The notes under the pieces: model-generated
Databases searched by the model: none
Told to the model about the DNA's origin: nothing
Seen by the model: the letters and a program-made list of their open reading frames with translations, nothing else
Assembly (NCBI GenBank): GCA_030430565.1
Contig: JAUIKS010000010.1
Coordinates: 1-64,000 of the forward strand
Direction: 5' to 3'
Length of the DNA stretch: 64,000 bases
From: Polyangia bacterium
GTDB taxonomy: Bacteria > Myxococcota_A > Polyangia > Nannocystales > Nannocystaceae
Part shown: positions 55,177 through 64,000 of the stretch, piece after piece
How the letters are laid out: each line of letters begins with the position of its first letter
How positions within the stretch are numbered: the first letter of the stretch is position 1
Position numbers and translations under genes: made by a program

Positions 55177-57221
55177 CTGTAAAAAACTCCGTCGGAGAGA
55201 ATAGACGCTTGAGGACGAGAAGGGAATAGCCGCTCTACCTCGCGAATGCGAAGTAACAGGCTGGCTCGCTGGGGTACTGGGGCCCTGCCAAGAAGTTTGC
55301 GGTCACGAACCCAGATCTTGCGCGCGGCGTGAGCATCGCCGAGATCGAGCGCGAGTTCTAGCCCCCAAATCGTGGTCTGGAGACGCTCGGGCGCGAGAGA
55401 CCTCGCGTCCCGGTAATGCAGCAGCGCGGTCTCCGGATCACCGTCGAGATGGGCAATTCGCCCGGCTACGGCCCGTAGCTCCGGCGCGTAGGGGTAGTCG
55501 CGCAGTCCCTGGGCGAGCCAGGCCAGGCTTCGCTGTCGGCGCAGCTCGGCGTCCAGGCCGGGGAGGTCGAGGCTGATTTGCGCCAAGGCGGCGAGAATGC
55601 GGGCGTTGCGGTCTGGGCTTAACTCGAGCGCTCGTGTGAAGCGCCGGTGCGCTTCATTCCAGGAGCGGCGCGTGACGGCGAGGCGCGCGAAGCAGATCTC
55701 CGGGAGCTCGTAGTGACGATCGAGTCGCGTGGCGATCTCGCAGTGCGCCGCGACGCGGTTGAGGATCAACTCGTGCGACTGCTCACCGCGCGGCGTGTTC
55801 CGAGCCACGGACAGCAGCGTCTCCGCGAACAGGGCGTGGGCCCGTGAGGAGTCGGGGGCGCGCTCGACCGCCGTGGTCCACAGGTGCGTGCTGCTTCGGT
55901 AGTTCTGGGCCGTCGCCTGCAGGACTGCGCCCTGGACGATGCAGAACACGACCAAGGGCGCCAGGCGCCAGGCGAGCGCCTGCTCGGGTCGATGGTGGCC
56001 TGGTCGTGTGCCGGCCAGGCGCGCGCCGGCGACGAGCAACAGCGAGCTGAGACCGATACAGAGCGGCGCGCTCGTCAAGTAGACGAAGCGATCGGCGCGC
56101 ATGTTGGGCATGGCCGCCAGGTTGCTCGTCGGGAGCGCGAGCGCGAAGCCGCCGAGGATCACCAAGGCCGTGAGGGGGTGGCGGCGACGCAGCCCGCTCC
56201 ACAGCCCCCACCCCGCCAGCGCGAGGAGGCTGGCCGAGGCGAGCACCGTCGCGGGATCACTCCAGGCGGCGCCGCGGTCGGTGTACTCGGGCGAGAGCCC
56301 CCACGGGAGCGCGACCTGCTGCAGGTAGCCGAGGTGGATCTGCGTCGACTGGGCGAGCACGGGTCCAAGGCCGACGCGGTTCGCGTACAGCCGCAGGTTG
56401 AGCGCGCCGTCGACGGCGCTCTGGCCGGCATAGGGGCTCAGGCCCCCGTGAAGAACGGCCGTGTGGGCGAGGGCGAGGCCGAGGCCGACGCACAGCGCCG
56501 TAAACCCGAGCGCTCGTCGTCGCCACGAGCAGCTCGGCGCGGGCCACGGGCGCAGCGCGCTGGCCAGCAGCCACAGCAGCGGCAGCGTCGCGGCGCTCAT
56601 CTTGGCGCCGCAGGCGAGCGCCATCAGCAGCGCGGCGAGCAGCAACGCGCGCCACCCTCCGGCCGCTCGATGGCAGAACCGCGTCGCCTGCAGCAGCGCG
56701 AGCAGGCCGAGCGCGGCGGCGAGCAGGTCCTCGCGGAACGAGACCACGGCGATCGCCTCGGCGTGGATCGCCAGCAGCCCGAACATCGTCATGGACGCGG
56801 CGCGGAGCAAAAGCGGCGCGCCGAGCCGCTCGAGCCAGCGCGCGAGCAGCCAGCACACCAGCACGTGCAGCCCGACCGAGAGCAGATGGTGCGCGTGCGA
56901 AGATGTCCCAAAGATCTGGTAGGTCAGGACGTCGAAGACCACCAGCGTCGGCCGGAACGCGTCGGGGATGTTGCGCGCGACCGCCTCCGGGCTGAGCAGG
57001 AGCGCCAGCTCGGAGGGGCGTCGCAAAAACCCGTTGGACACGAAGGTCCACCAGTCGTCGTAGACGAAGCGGAATTGCACGAGCGGGAGGAGGACGACCG
57101 CGATCAGGCCGAGCAGCCCGCCGATGACCGCGCGCGGATCGGTCGCGAAGTCCGGCTCGCGCGCTCCGAGCGTCTCCCAGGCGCGCTCGTCCGCGCGCGC
57201 GGGGCCGGCTGACTCCCCCAT
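55173..57221 (-). CDS. TMTC-like membrane glycosyltransferase with TPR-like C-terminus
   Basis: A 682-residue protein. The N-terminal ~430 residues have about ten transmembrane helices of the GT-C type; the early FRFVYDDWWTFVSNGFLRRP has the acidic DD motif used in lipid-phosphate-sugar transferases, and SFREDLLAAALGLLALL resembles the next conserved loop. The C-terminal ~230 residues (LWTTAVERAPDSSRAHALFAE, HRRFTRALELSPDRNARILAAL) are TPR-like helices. The arrangement resembles TMTC (O-mannosyltransferase-like) proteins. The likely role is protein glycosylation in the cell envelope (inference). Start ATG 57221 or GTG 57227; its stop overlaps the 40-residue lipoprotein start. Confidence 0.8.
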   Translation of the reverse strand: MGESAGPARADERAWETLGAREPDFATDPRAVIGGLLGLIAVVLLPLVQFRFVYDDWWTFVSNGFLRRPSELALLLSPEAVARNIPDAFRPTLVVFDVLTYQIFGTSSHAHHLLSVGLHVLVCWLLARWLERLGAPLLLRAASMTMFGLLAIHAEAIAVVSFREDLLAAALGLLALLQATRFCHRAAGGWRALLLAALLMALACGAKMSAATLPLLWLLASALRPWPAPSCSWRRRALGFTALCVGLGLALAHTAVLHGGLSPYAGQSAVDGALNLRLYANRVGLGPVLAQSTQIHLGYLQQVALPWGLSPEYTDRGAAWSDPATVLASASLLALAGWGLWSGLRRRHPLTALVILGGFALALPTSNLAAMPNMRADRFVYLTSAPLCIGLSSLLLVAGARLAGTRPGHHRPEQALAWRLAPLVVFCIVQGAVLQATAQNYRSSTHLWTTAVERAPDSSRAHALFAETLLSVARNTPRGEQSHELILNRVAAHCEIATRLDRHYELPEICFARLAVTRRSWNEAHRRFTRALELSPDRNARILAALAQISLDLPGLDAELRRQRSLAWLAQGLRDYPYAPELRAVAGRIAHLDGDPETALLHYRDARSLAPERLQTTIWGLELALDLGDAHAARKIWVRDRKLLGRAPVPQRASLLLRIREVERLFPSRPQASILSDGVFYR

Positions 57222-57261
57222 GCGCACCGTTGTAACGCGGAACCGCGCGGCTGGAGAACGC

Positions 57262-57984
57262 CTACTGCGCGAGCGGGCGAGGTGGCAGCGCTGGCCCTTC
57301 GCTGGCGTCGCTCGCGCGGAGGTTGACCTGGAGTCGCGCGGGGGCGCTCCGCTCGCGCGGGTCGAGCGTCGCCTGCCCGCGGGGGCGCGGGGGCATCAGC
57401 GCGTAGCCGGCGTCCTCGCAGCGGCGCCGCTTCGGCGCGAGCGAGCCGCAGTGGGTGTAGTCGTAGCCGTAGGCCGTGACCGCCATCGTCATGCCGACGA
57501 GGCCGATCACCACGCTGGTGATCGCCAAGACGTTCATGAGCTCGCCGACCTTCTCGAGGTCGTTGTACTCCTGCTCGGTGAAGGCGTCGGCGCTCTTCTC
57601 CGGATCCAGGCGGTTGTAGAGGCGGTCGGTGAGCTGGCGCTCGACGATCAAGCCGCCTGTTCCAAAAGCCAGGGTCCCGATGCCGCCGACGGCGGAGAGG
57701 ATGACGCCGGCGATGAAGATCGGCTTGGTCGCGCTCTTCTTCTTTGAGCGCTCGCGTCGCGGCTCGTCGGCCGGCTCGCGCTCGCCTGACGCCGGCAGCG
57801 GGTCTTGGTCGGCGGCGACCAGCGTGCGCAGCTCGAAGCTCGTGCGCGTGCCCATCTCGCCGACGTTGAGTCGAGGGTCGACGCGGGTGATCGGCCGGGC
57901 CGTAACCTGGCTGTTCGCGCAGCCGGACAGCGGCAGCGAGAGCGCGACCGCCAGCGCCGCCGCGTGTGTGAGCGCGCGCCTCAC
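57262..57984 (-). CDS. Lipoprotein with two membrane segments, function unknown
   Basis: A 240-residue protein with an N-terminal lipobox (LPLSGC, Cys near residue 22), a Lys/Arg/Glu-rich stretch (EPRRERSKKKSATKP) and two hydrophobic segments (PIFIAGVILSAVGGIGTLAFG and VLAITSVVIGLVGMTMAVTAYG). It therefore appears to be a lipidated membrane protein. The C-terminal part is Arg/Pro-rich. The start GTG 57984 has GGAGG upstream and overlaps the stop of the preceding lipoprotein gene (GTGA), so the two are coupled. Confidence 0.65.
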   Translation of the reverse strand: MRRALTHAAALAVALSLPLSGCANSQVTARPITRVDPRLNVGEMGTRTSFELRTLVAADQDPLPASGEREPADEPRRERSKKKSATKPIFIAGVILSAVGGIGTLAFGTGGLIVERQLTDRLYNRLDPEKSADAFTEQEYNDLEKVGELMNVLAITSVVIGLVGMTMAVTAYGYDYTHCGSLAPKRRRCEDAGYALMPPRPRGQATLDPRERSAPARLQVNLRASDASEGPALPPRPLAQ

Positions 57985-58544
57985 GGTGTTCCTCCGGTGG
58001 GGTCGGTGCCGCCGGTGGGGTCGGTGCCGCCGCCGGTCGTGAAGTCGCTGAGGCTGATGCACGCGCCCTCCAGGCAGAGCTGCTCCCCGGGACACTCAGG
58101 AGCGCCCTCCGCGTCGCAGCGGATCCCGCAGACGCCGGAGCTCGAGAGGTCGACGTTGCTCGGGATCAGGTCGGCGAACTCCTCCGGGACGCTCTGGGTG
58201 ATGCAGGTCTGCGGCGCCGGGCACATCGGCGACTCGGTGTCGCAGAGGTGGGTGCAGACGCCGTTGAAGCAGCCGAAGTAGTCGTCGCCGGGGCACTCGC
58301 CGGGGATCGAGGTGAAGACCGAGCCGGCGCAGGGGTACTGACAAAGGCCCGAGATGCAGCGCTCTTGGTACTCCTCGCCGTCCTCGCTGGTGATGACCTG
58401 GCAGTCCTCGTCGGTCTCGCAGGCGAACCGGTACTGCGGCGGTATGCCGACCGGGGTCATGCACCCGACGGCGACGCCGGCGAGGAGCCCGAGGCCCACC
58501 AGCAGGCTGGCGCGCGCGGAGATGGAAGGGTGACGAACGGGCAT
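57981..58544 (-). CDS. Cys-rich lipoprotein with GTDPTG repeat tail
   Basis: A 187-residue predicted lipoprotein: lipobox VAVGC (Cys28), then a Cys-rich mature domain (FACETDEDCQVI, RCISGLCQYPC, GCFNGVCTHLC, QLCLEGAC) resembling small disulfide-rich modules of myxobacterial surface proteins. The C-terminal tail is a three-unit Gly-Gly-Thr-Asp-Pro-Thr repeat. Likely exported and surface exposed. Coupled with the downstream lipoprotein gene. Confidence 0.72.
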   Translation of the reverse strand: MPVRHPSISARASLLVGLGLLAGVAVGCMTPVGIPPQYRFACETDEDCQVITSEDGEEYQERCISGLCQYPCAGSVFTSIPGECPGDDYFGCFNGVCTHLCDTESPMCPAPQTCITQSVPEEFADLIPSNVDLSSSGVCGIRCDAEGAPECPGEQLCLEGACISLSDFTTGGGTDPTGGTDPTGGTP

Positions 58545-58966
58545 GGACGATTCCGGGCTTCTCAGACAAAGACCGGGGCCACGGCGGCCTGGGTTCGCTT
58601 ATAGCAGCCGTGGCTGTGTGTGAAACCACCTGGGGGATCTCTTCGGACGCGAGTTTTCGCCGCTGTGACCCGGCTTGCTGGCCCACGGCGGCGGTATTTT
58701 GGCTTTGGCGGCGCATTTCTTAATTGTTTCAGCGCTCCGGCGCGGCCCGTGCGGCCGAACCTGCGCGACGCGCGGGCGTCCGCGCCTTGCCGGGGGCCCG
58801 CTGACCGTGATACTTGGCGCGCCAACTCAATCCACATGCTTCGGGAGAGCGCTGGTGAAGGCGTGTCGCGCCGACCTCTTGGGCAGCCCATCGGGTGATC
58901 CAAGTCGGCGTGATGTCTGGCGCTCGTCGAGCGGAGCAGAGGCCCAACGCCACAGGAGAGATCGAC
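58545..58966. other. Leader region upstream of rpsB
   Basis: 422 bp between the divergent lipoprotein gene and rpsB. A 12-bp palindrome (58814-58825, TTGGCGCGCCAA) lies 140 bp before rpsB and is a candidate operator or processing site. A/T-rich patches around 58690-58730 may hold the rpsB promoter, but no convincing -35/-10 pair was chosen. AGGAGAG immediately precedes the rpsB start. No S2-leader RNA structure was identified by eye. Confidence 0.4.
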
Positions 58967-59887
58967 ATGCAAGCCACCACCGACGCCACGGCGTCCCAAG
59001 AGATGAAGCAGCAGCTGGAGTTCGCGGAAGGCCAGCGCATTATCACCGTTCGCCAGCTGCTCGAGGCCGGCGTTCACTTCGGTCACCGCACCGAGCGCTG
59101 GAACCCGCGCATGCGCCCGTACATCTACGGCGCGCGTAACGGGATCCACATCATCGACCTGCAGAAGACCGCCGTGCTGTTCCGGCGCGCCTACTCGTTC
59201 CTGCGCGGCATCGCGGCCGAGGGCAAGCCGATCCTGTTCGTCGGCACCAAGAAGCAGGCCCAGGACGTGATGGTCTACGAGGCCCAGCGCGCTGGGCAAT
59301 TCTTCGTCTGTCACCGCTGGCTCGGCGGCACGCTGACCAACTGGGCGACGATTCGGCAGTCGGTCGAGAAGCTGCGCAACATCGAGAAGATGACGAGCGA
59401 CGGCACCATCGAGGCGATGACCAAGAAAGAGGGCCTGATGCTCAGCCGCAAGCAGGCCAAGCTCGAGCGCAACCTCGGCGGCATCAAGGACATGCCGAAG
59501 CTCCCCGGCGCCGTGTTCGTGATCGACCCGATCAAGGAGCACATCGCCGTTGAGGAGGCCAACCGCCTCAACATCCCGATCGTCGCGGTCGCCGACACCA
59601 ACGCCGACCCGCGCAAGATCCAGCACATCATCCCCGGCAACGACGACGCGATTCGCGCGATCAAGCTGTTCTGCACCAAGGTCGCCGACGCCTGCGTCGA
59701 GGGCCTGCGCATGGGCAAGGCCCGCGCCATCAAGGACACCAAGGGCGACTACGACGCCCCCGAGCCGATCCGCGTGACCACCGGCGGCGACGGCCCGAAG
59801 GTCGAGATCGTCTCGCGCAGGACGCAGCTGCCGACCCCCGAGGCCGCGGCGTCGCCCGAGGAGTTGGAAAAGAAAGCTCAGGAGTGA
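58967..59887 (+). CDS. rpsB: 30S ribosomal protein S2
   Basis: S2 (306 residues) joins the 30S subunit late and is needed for mRNA binding. LLEAGVHFGHRTERWNPRMRPYIYG and the VFVIDPIKEHIAVEEANRLNIPIVAVADTNADP block are diagnostic. The N-terminal ~30 residues and C-terminal ~35 residues are extra relative to the ~240-residue norm. Start ATG 58967 has AGGAGAG upstream; a longer in-frame start exists but lies in leader sequence. Followed directly by tsf. Confidence 0.97.
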   Translation: MQATTDATASQEMKQQLEFAEGQRIITVRQLLEAGVHFGHRTERWNPRMRPYIYGARNGIHIIDLQKTAVLFRRAYSFLRGIAAEGKPILFVGTKKQAQDVMVYEAQRAGQFFVCHRWLGGTLTNWATIRQSVEKLRNIEKMTSDGTIEAMTKKEGLMLSRKQAKLERNLGGIKDMPKLPGAVFVIDPIKEHIAVEEANRLNIPIVAVADTNADPRKIQHIIPGNDDAIRAIKLFCTKVADACVEGLRMGKARAIKDTKGDYDAPEPIRVTTGGDGPKVEIVSRRTQLPTPEAAASPEELEKKAQE

Positions 59888-59891
59888 CGTG

Positions 59892-60545
<654 letters not shown>

Positions 60546-60557
60546 CGTTTTTCAAAG

Positions 60558-60584
60558 GAGCGGGCGCTGCCCGCTCTTTTTTTT
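60558..60584 (+). terminator. Intrinsic terminator after tsf
   Basis: Perfect 8-bp stem GAGCGGGC/GCCCGCTC (60558-60565 with 60569-60576), three-base loop, then eight T. The clearest intrinsic terminator in the window; it ends the rpsB-tsf unit and separates it from pyrH. Confidence 0.92.
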
Positions 60585-60640
60585 GGGTTTTTTTGCTTGT
60601 TTTATGATCCCCGACGACCCCAGCGCACAGGAGTGACGTG

Positions 60641-61480
60641 ATGAACGGAGCCCAGGACCAGGCGGACACGAAAGCCGCGCCGCAGTACCGGCGCATCCTC
60701 CTCAAGCTCTCGGGGGAGGCGTTTCAAGGGACGCAGGGCTACGGCATCGACGCGACGGTGCTCAAGACCATCGCCGAGGAGATCAACGATCTCATCGATC
60801 TCGGCGTCGAGGTCGCGGTCGTCATCGGCGGCGGCAACATCTTCCGCGGTCTGAGCGCCGCCGCCTCCGGGATGGACCGGGCGAGCGCGGACTACATGGG
60901 GATGTTGGCGACCGTGATGAATTCGCTCGCGCTGCAGGACAGCCTCGAGCAGCGGGGCGTGTACACGCGCGTCTTGTCGGCGATCGAGATGAAGGAGATC
61001 GCCGAGCCGTACATCCGCCGGCGCGCGACCCGGCACCTCGAGAAGGGTCGCGTCGTGATCTTCGCGGCCGGGACCGGCAACCCCTACTTCACGACCGACA
61101 CCGCCGCGGCGCTGCGCGCGATGGAGGTCCAGGCGGAGGTCCTGCTCAAGGCGACCAAGGTCGAGGGCGTTTACGACAAGGACCCGGTCGAGCACGACGA
61201 CGCGGTGAGGTTTCCGCGCCTCTCGTACCTCGAGGTCCTGCGCCGCGGCCTGCGGATCATGGACGGGACCGCGATCTCGCTGTGCCGCGAGAACAAGCTG
61301 CCGATCATCGTGTTCAACATGATGACCCGGAACAACATTCGTCGGGTGGTGTGCGGCGAGAGAATCGGTACACTCGTGGCGCCGGACGATCACCCGAGGC
61401 GCGCGGTTGCGAGCCCGGGCCGCCAGGGCCAAGATCCGGCGAACCCCCGGACCGAAGAGGAACTCAGCCATGCAGGATGA
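60641..61480 (+). CDS. pyrH: UMP kinase
   Basis: UMP kinase (279 residues) makes UDP from UMP for pyrimidine nucleotide synthesis. The [13 protein letters not shown] start and [13 protein letters not shown] motif are typical of the hexameric bacterial enzyme, followed by [18 protein letters not shown] and [15 protein letters not shown]. About 15 extra N-terminal and 30 extra C-terminal residues are present. Start ATG 60641 (GTG 60638 alternative). The end overlaps frr by 11 bp, as in the common pyrH-frr pair. Confidence 0.96.
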   Translation: MNGAQDQADTKAAPQYRRILLKLSGEAFQGTQGYGIDATVLKTIAEEINDLIDLGVEVAVVIGGGNIFRGLSAAASGMDRASADYMGMLATVMNSLALQDSLEQRGVYTRVLSAIEMKEIAEPYIRRRATRHLEKGRVVIFAAGTGNPYFTTDTAAALRAMEVQAEVLLKATKVEGVYDKDPVEHDDAVRFPRLSYLEVLRRGLRIMDGTAISLCRENKLPIIVFNMMTRNNIRRVVCGERIGTLVAPDDHPRRAVASPGRQGQDPANPRTEEELSHAG

Positions 61481-62027
61481 AGCGCTCGAACTGGCAGAAG
61501 ACGGCATGAAGGAGGCCATCGACCGCCTGCGAAAGAACCTCGCGCAGGTCCGGGCCGGTCGCGCCAACCCATCGCTGCTCGATAGCATCAACGTCGACTG
61601 CTACGGCTCGAAGATGTCGCTCAAGGGGGTCGCCACAATTTCGGTGCCCGACGCGCGCATGCTCGTGATCAAGCCGTGGGATCGCAACATGATCGGCCCC
61701 ATCGAGAAGGCCATCAATTCCTCATCGCTCGGGCTCAACTCCAACAACGACGGCACGGTCGTGCGCGTGCCGATCCCCCAGCTGACCGAGGAGCGCCGCC
61801 GCGATCTCGTCCGTCAGGCCAAGAAGTACGTCGAGGAGGCCAAGATCGCGTGTCGAGGCGTGCGCCGCGACTCCAACGACATGCTGAAGCAGGCCGAGAA
61901 AGACAAAGAGATCTCCGAGGATGATCTCAAGCGCGGCCTCGACTCGGTTCAGGAGCTGACGAATACGTACGTCGAGGAGGCCGACGACATCCTGAAGAAG
62001 AAAGAGGCCGAGATCATGGAGGTCTGA
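61470..62027 (+). CDS. frr: Ribosome recycling factor
   Basis: RRF (185 residues, normal length) splits post-termination ribosomes with [30 protein letters not shown] and the [24 protein letters not shown] signature are intact. The ATG 61470 start lies inside pyrH and the genes overlap by 11 bp, implying coupled translation. Followed by a strong hairpin. Confidence 0.97.
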   Translation: MQDEALELAEDGMKEAIDRLRKNLAQVRAGRANPSLLDSINVDCYGSKMSLKGVATISVPDARMLVIKPWDRNMIGPIEKAINSSSLGLNSNNDGTVVRVPIPQLTEERRRDLVRQAKKYVEEAKIACRGVRRDSNDMLKQAEKDKEISEDDLKRGLDSVQELTNTYVEEADDILKKKEAEIMEV

Positions 62028-62060
62028 GCGACCCCGTGACGCTCGGCTTTTTCAAGCGAT

Positions 62061-62090
62061 GAGGGAGCTGTCTTATGGGGCAGCTCCCTC
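62061..62090. terminator. Hairpin between convergent frr and methyltransferase genes
   Basis: A perfect 10-bp stem (62061-62070 with 62081-62090) with a TCTTATGGGG loop. It lies in the 77-bp convergent gap and probably terminates frr transcripts, although only a few T follow (TCTCG). Confidence 0.6.
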
Positions 62091-62104
62091 TCTCGTGGTG
62101 CGCC

Positions 62105-62974
62105 TCAGACGACGCGCAGCGGCGGACGCGCGCCCTTGCCGGCGCGGCGCGACGGCGTGAGCGCCTCTTGAATGCGCGCCTTTGACAGCTCGAGGTACTT
62201 CTCCTCGCGCTCGATGCCGATGTAGCGGAATCCGCGAGCGACCGCGGCGACGCCGGTGGTGCCGCTGCCGTTGAAGGGGTCGAGCACGACGCTGTCCTCG
62301 GGGCAGGAGGCCTCGAGCAGACGGTCGAGCAGCGAGAGCGGCTTCTGGGTCGGGTGCTTGCCGTGGGTCTTCTCGGACTTCGACGGCGCGGTCATCCGCC
62401 AGACGGTCTTCATCTGCTTGCCGCCGTTGATCTCGCGCATGCGCGCGTAGTTGAAGAAGTGCTTACTCTTGCGGTCTCGCGCGGCCCACAGCACGGACTC
62501 GGTCGCGTGCGTGAAGTAGCGGCACGAGAGGTTCGGCGGCGGGTTCGGCTTCTCCCACACGATCTCGTTGAGCTGCTTGAACGCGAGCTGCTGCATGGCG
62601 AAGCCGACGCTGTAGATCACGTGGCTCGTGCCGGAGACCCAGATCGTCCCGTTGGGCTTGAGCACGCGCTTGCACGCGGCGAGCCAGCGACGGTTAAACG
62701 CGTGGTTCTCCTCCGCGCCCTTGCTGCGGTCCCACTTGCCCTTATTGACGCTGGTGCGGCGGCCGTTTTTACAGGTCGTGCCGCCGTTCGACAGGAAGTA
62801 GGGCGGATCCGCGAAGATCGTGTCAACGCTCTCTGCGGGCATCTCTTCAAGGATCTCGAGGGAGTCGCCTTGGAGCAGTTGCGCCCGCCGATCGCGGGTT
62901 CTCCAGTAGGGGGTCGCCGCCGACAGGCGCCCGAGGTCAATCCGTTTCGCGGTTGGCACCTCGGCAGATTCCAC
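62105..62974 (-). CDS. Solitary DNA adenine methyltransferase (DpnA-like, beta-class order)
   Basis: A 289-residue DNA methyltransferase. The catalytic DPPY motif comes first (TIFADPPYFLSNGGTTC), then the SAM-binding motif near the C-terminus (DPFNGSGTTGVAAVARG), which is the beta-class order. The segments SVNKGKWDRSKGAEENHAFN, NPPPNLSCRYFTHATES and KHPTQKPLSLLDRLL closely follow the M2.DpnII (DpnA) group, which acts at GATC; specificity here is therefore inferred. No restriction endonuclease gene adjoins, so it may be a solitary regulatory or epigenetic methyltransferase. Convergent with frr; the start ATG 62974 lies antisense to a + strand open frame. Confidence 0.88.
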   Translation of the reverse strand: MESAEVPTAKRIDLGRLSAATPYWRTRDRRAQLLQGDSLEILEEMPAESVDTIFADPPYFLSNGGTTCKNGRRTSVNKGKWDRSKGAEENHAFNRRWLAACKRVLKPNGTIWVSGTSHVIYSVGFAMQQLAFKQLNEIVWEKPNPPPNLSCRYFTHATESVLWAARDRKSKHFFNYARMREINGGKQMKTVWRMTAPSKSEKTHGKHPTQKPLSLLDRLLEASCPEDSVVLDPFNGSGTTGVAAVARGFRYIGIEREEKYLELSKARIQEALTPSRRAGKGARPPLRVV

Positions 62975-63090
62975 GCCCGCGCGGAAATGCCGAAAAAATC
63001 TGCTCGAGCGGAGAGAACTCGCGCCTTCGCTCAGAAGTTGCGATTTGTTTGCTGGTCATCGGGCGCCTTGATATGCCAGCATTTCGCATC

Positions 63091-63384
63091 ATGGCCGCCA
63101 TCGAAATCTCCCGGAAGCACAACCTCTCGGCTGACGTCATTCGCGAGAAGCTCGACGCCCTGCGAGCGAAGCTGAAGGAGAAGTTCAGCATCGACTCGAA
63201 CTGGGACTCCGACAACAAGGCGACGGTCGCCGGCAGCGGGCTGACCTCGGGGCTCAAGGGCTCCGTCGACTTCACCGACACGGACATCAACGCCGCGATC
63301 GACCTGCCGTGGAAGCTCAAGCTGATGAAGGGCAAGATCCAGAGCGCGCTCGAGGGCGAGCTCGACAAGCTGCTCGCCGGCTGA
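63091..63384 (+). CDS. PHA system-type small protein
   Basis: A 97-residue protein resembling the polyhydroxyalkanoic acid system family (PHA_gran_rgn): IEISRKHNLSADVIREKLDALRAKLKEKF, then the hydrophobic-strand pattern around SVDFTDTDINAAIDLPWKLKLMKGKIQSAL. These proteins are found near polyester-granule genes, though their molecular role is not well known and no PHA genes are nearby. Start ATG 63091, or ATG 63073 six codons upstream; neither has a good Shine-Dalgarno. Confidence 0.65.
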   Translation: MAAIEISRKHNLSADVIREKLDALRAKLKEKFSIDSNWDSDNKATVAGSGLTSGLKGSVDFTDTDINAAIDLPWKLKLMKGKIQSALEGELDKLLAG

Positions 63385-63436
63385 CGCCGATCCGATCGAC
63401 ACGCCAGAGGGCGCGTCGTATCGTCCGCGCTAGCTG

Positions 63437-64000
63437 ATGGCTCTCGCGCGCGTCCGTCTCCTGCTCGTCTTCCTCGTCGCCTTCGCCTGTCTCGGCGTGC
63501 TGGCGGGGAAGCAGGGCTTGACGCGCCCTAGCGAGGCCAATCACTACAGCCACATGGCGCTCGCCTGGCTCGATGGGCGCCTGGCCCACGAGGGCAACCC
63601 GCCGGGCTACGAGCGACGACGTCACGACGACTGGGGCGTCGTCTACTCGGTCGAGTTCAAGCCGCGCGCGGGGCTGGACGGCCCGATCCGGGGGTACCCG
63701 TGCAAGCGCGCCGCCTGCCTCGAGGAGCGACGCAAGCGCGGGATCGAGACGTGGTTGACGACCGACGGGCGCGAGGTCTCGGTCAAGCGGCGCGATGTTC
63801 AGCGACGCGCGCGAACTTGGTATGTGACCTTTCCGCCAGCTCCGGCGCTGCTCATGCTCCCGTGGGTCGCGCTGTGGGGCGCGCCGATCTGGGACGGGCT
63901 GTTCACCGTGTTGCTCGGCGCGCTGACGCCGGTGGTCTTGGTGTGGTTCCTCGACCGCGCGCGCGGGCTCGAGGGCGGGCGCGATCGAGAGCACCTGTGG
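63437..64000 (+). CDS. Membrane protein, N-terminal part (cut by right edge)
   Basis: A frame open to the window end (188 codons visible). An N-terminal membrane segment (VRLLLVFLVAFACLGVLAG) is followed by a soluble periplasmic-looking stretch with a Cys pair (YPCKRAACLEERRKRG) and then two more membrane helices (FPPAPALLMLPWVALWG, GLFTVLLGALTPVVLVWFLDRA). The FPPAPALLMLPWVALWG segment resembles a conserved region of GT-C-type or related integral membrane enzymes, but the class is not certain. The end lies outside the window. Confidence 0.7.
   Translation, partial: MALARVRLLLVFLVAFACLGVLAGKQGLTRPSEANHYSHMALAWLDGRLAHEGNPPGYERRRHDDWGVVYSVEFKPRAGLDGPIRGYPCKRAACLEERRKRGIETWLTTDGREVSVKRRDVQRRARTWYVTFPPAPALLMLPWVALWGAPIWDGLFTVLLGALTPVVLVWFLDRARGLEGGRDREHLW

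Overview
The window is a GC-rich bacterial chromosome segment (I estimate roughly two-thirds G+C; not computed). It is most likely from a myxobacterium, and the lineage of Nannocystis, Plesiocystis and Enhygromyxa is my best guess. The reasons are Ser/Thr kinases (one with a WD40 tail), many secreted lipoproteins with low-complexity Gly-Asp or Thr/Ser linkers, AgmX/PglI-type and DUF4388-type proteins, and the S10-spc-alpha gene order. No rRNA, tRNA, CRISPR array or insertion sequence was recognised.

Bases 1-13,833 hold the end of tuf and a long ribosomal protein cluster on the + strand: S10, L4, L23, L2, S19, L22, S3, L16, L29, S17, L14, L24, L5, S8, L6, L18, S5, L30, L15, SecY, an IF-1-like protein, L36, S13, S11, S4, RpoA, L17. 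Three usual members are absent from their canonical places: rplC (L3), rpsN (S14) and adk/map. Hairpins before and after secY and a terminator after rplQ divide the cluster. Directly after that terminator is the most unusual part of the window. It is a compact overlapping cassette encoding FliO-, FliP-, FliQ- and FliR-like export-gate proteins (13,929-15,867), with no other flagellar or injectisome gene beside it. About 7.4 kb further on, a gene coupled to priA encodes what looks like the membrane half of FlhB/SctU without the autocleaving cytoplasmic domain (23,311-24,009). Together these would make a stripped-down type III export gate in an organism expected to lack flagella.

Bases 15.9-44 kb are mixed. 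They hold a propeller-like lipoprotein, a Ser/Thr kinase, a VWA lipoprotein, Lon, a TetR regulator, PriA, a DUF2147 protein, a receiver/DUF4388/J-like protein coupled to fmt, a five-repeat TM_helix (CmpX/MscS-like) membrane protein, a nucleoside phosphorylase, two small lipoproteins, ArgRS, an orphan AAA+ ATPase, a Gly-Asp-repeat lipoprotein and a stand-alone PolA-type 5' nuclease. On the minus strand there is also a likely tusA-dsrE2-dsrE-histidine kinase operon for sulfur relay.

Bases 44-58.5 kb are mostly minus strand. They hold a 1,219-residue Ser/Thr kinase with WD40 repeats, a VIT/VWA/AgmX-type secreted protein, a VTT (DedA-like) protein, a methyltransferase overlapping pcnB, a TMTC-like GT-C/TPR membrane protein overlapping a 40-residue lipoprotein gene, and a pair of coupled lipoproteins. 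One + strand gene looks like a radical-SAM/SPL-type barrel that has lost its cluster motif. The right end returns to core functions: rpsB-tsf (with a strong terminator) and pyrH-frr, then a solitary DpnA-like adenine methyltransferase, a PHA-system protein and the start of a membrane protein cut by the window edge.
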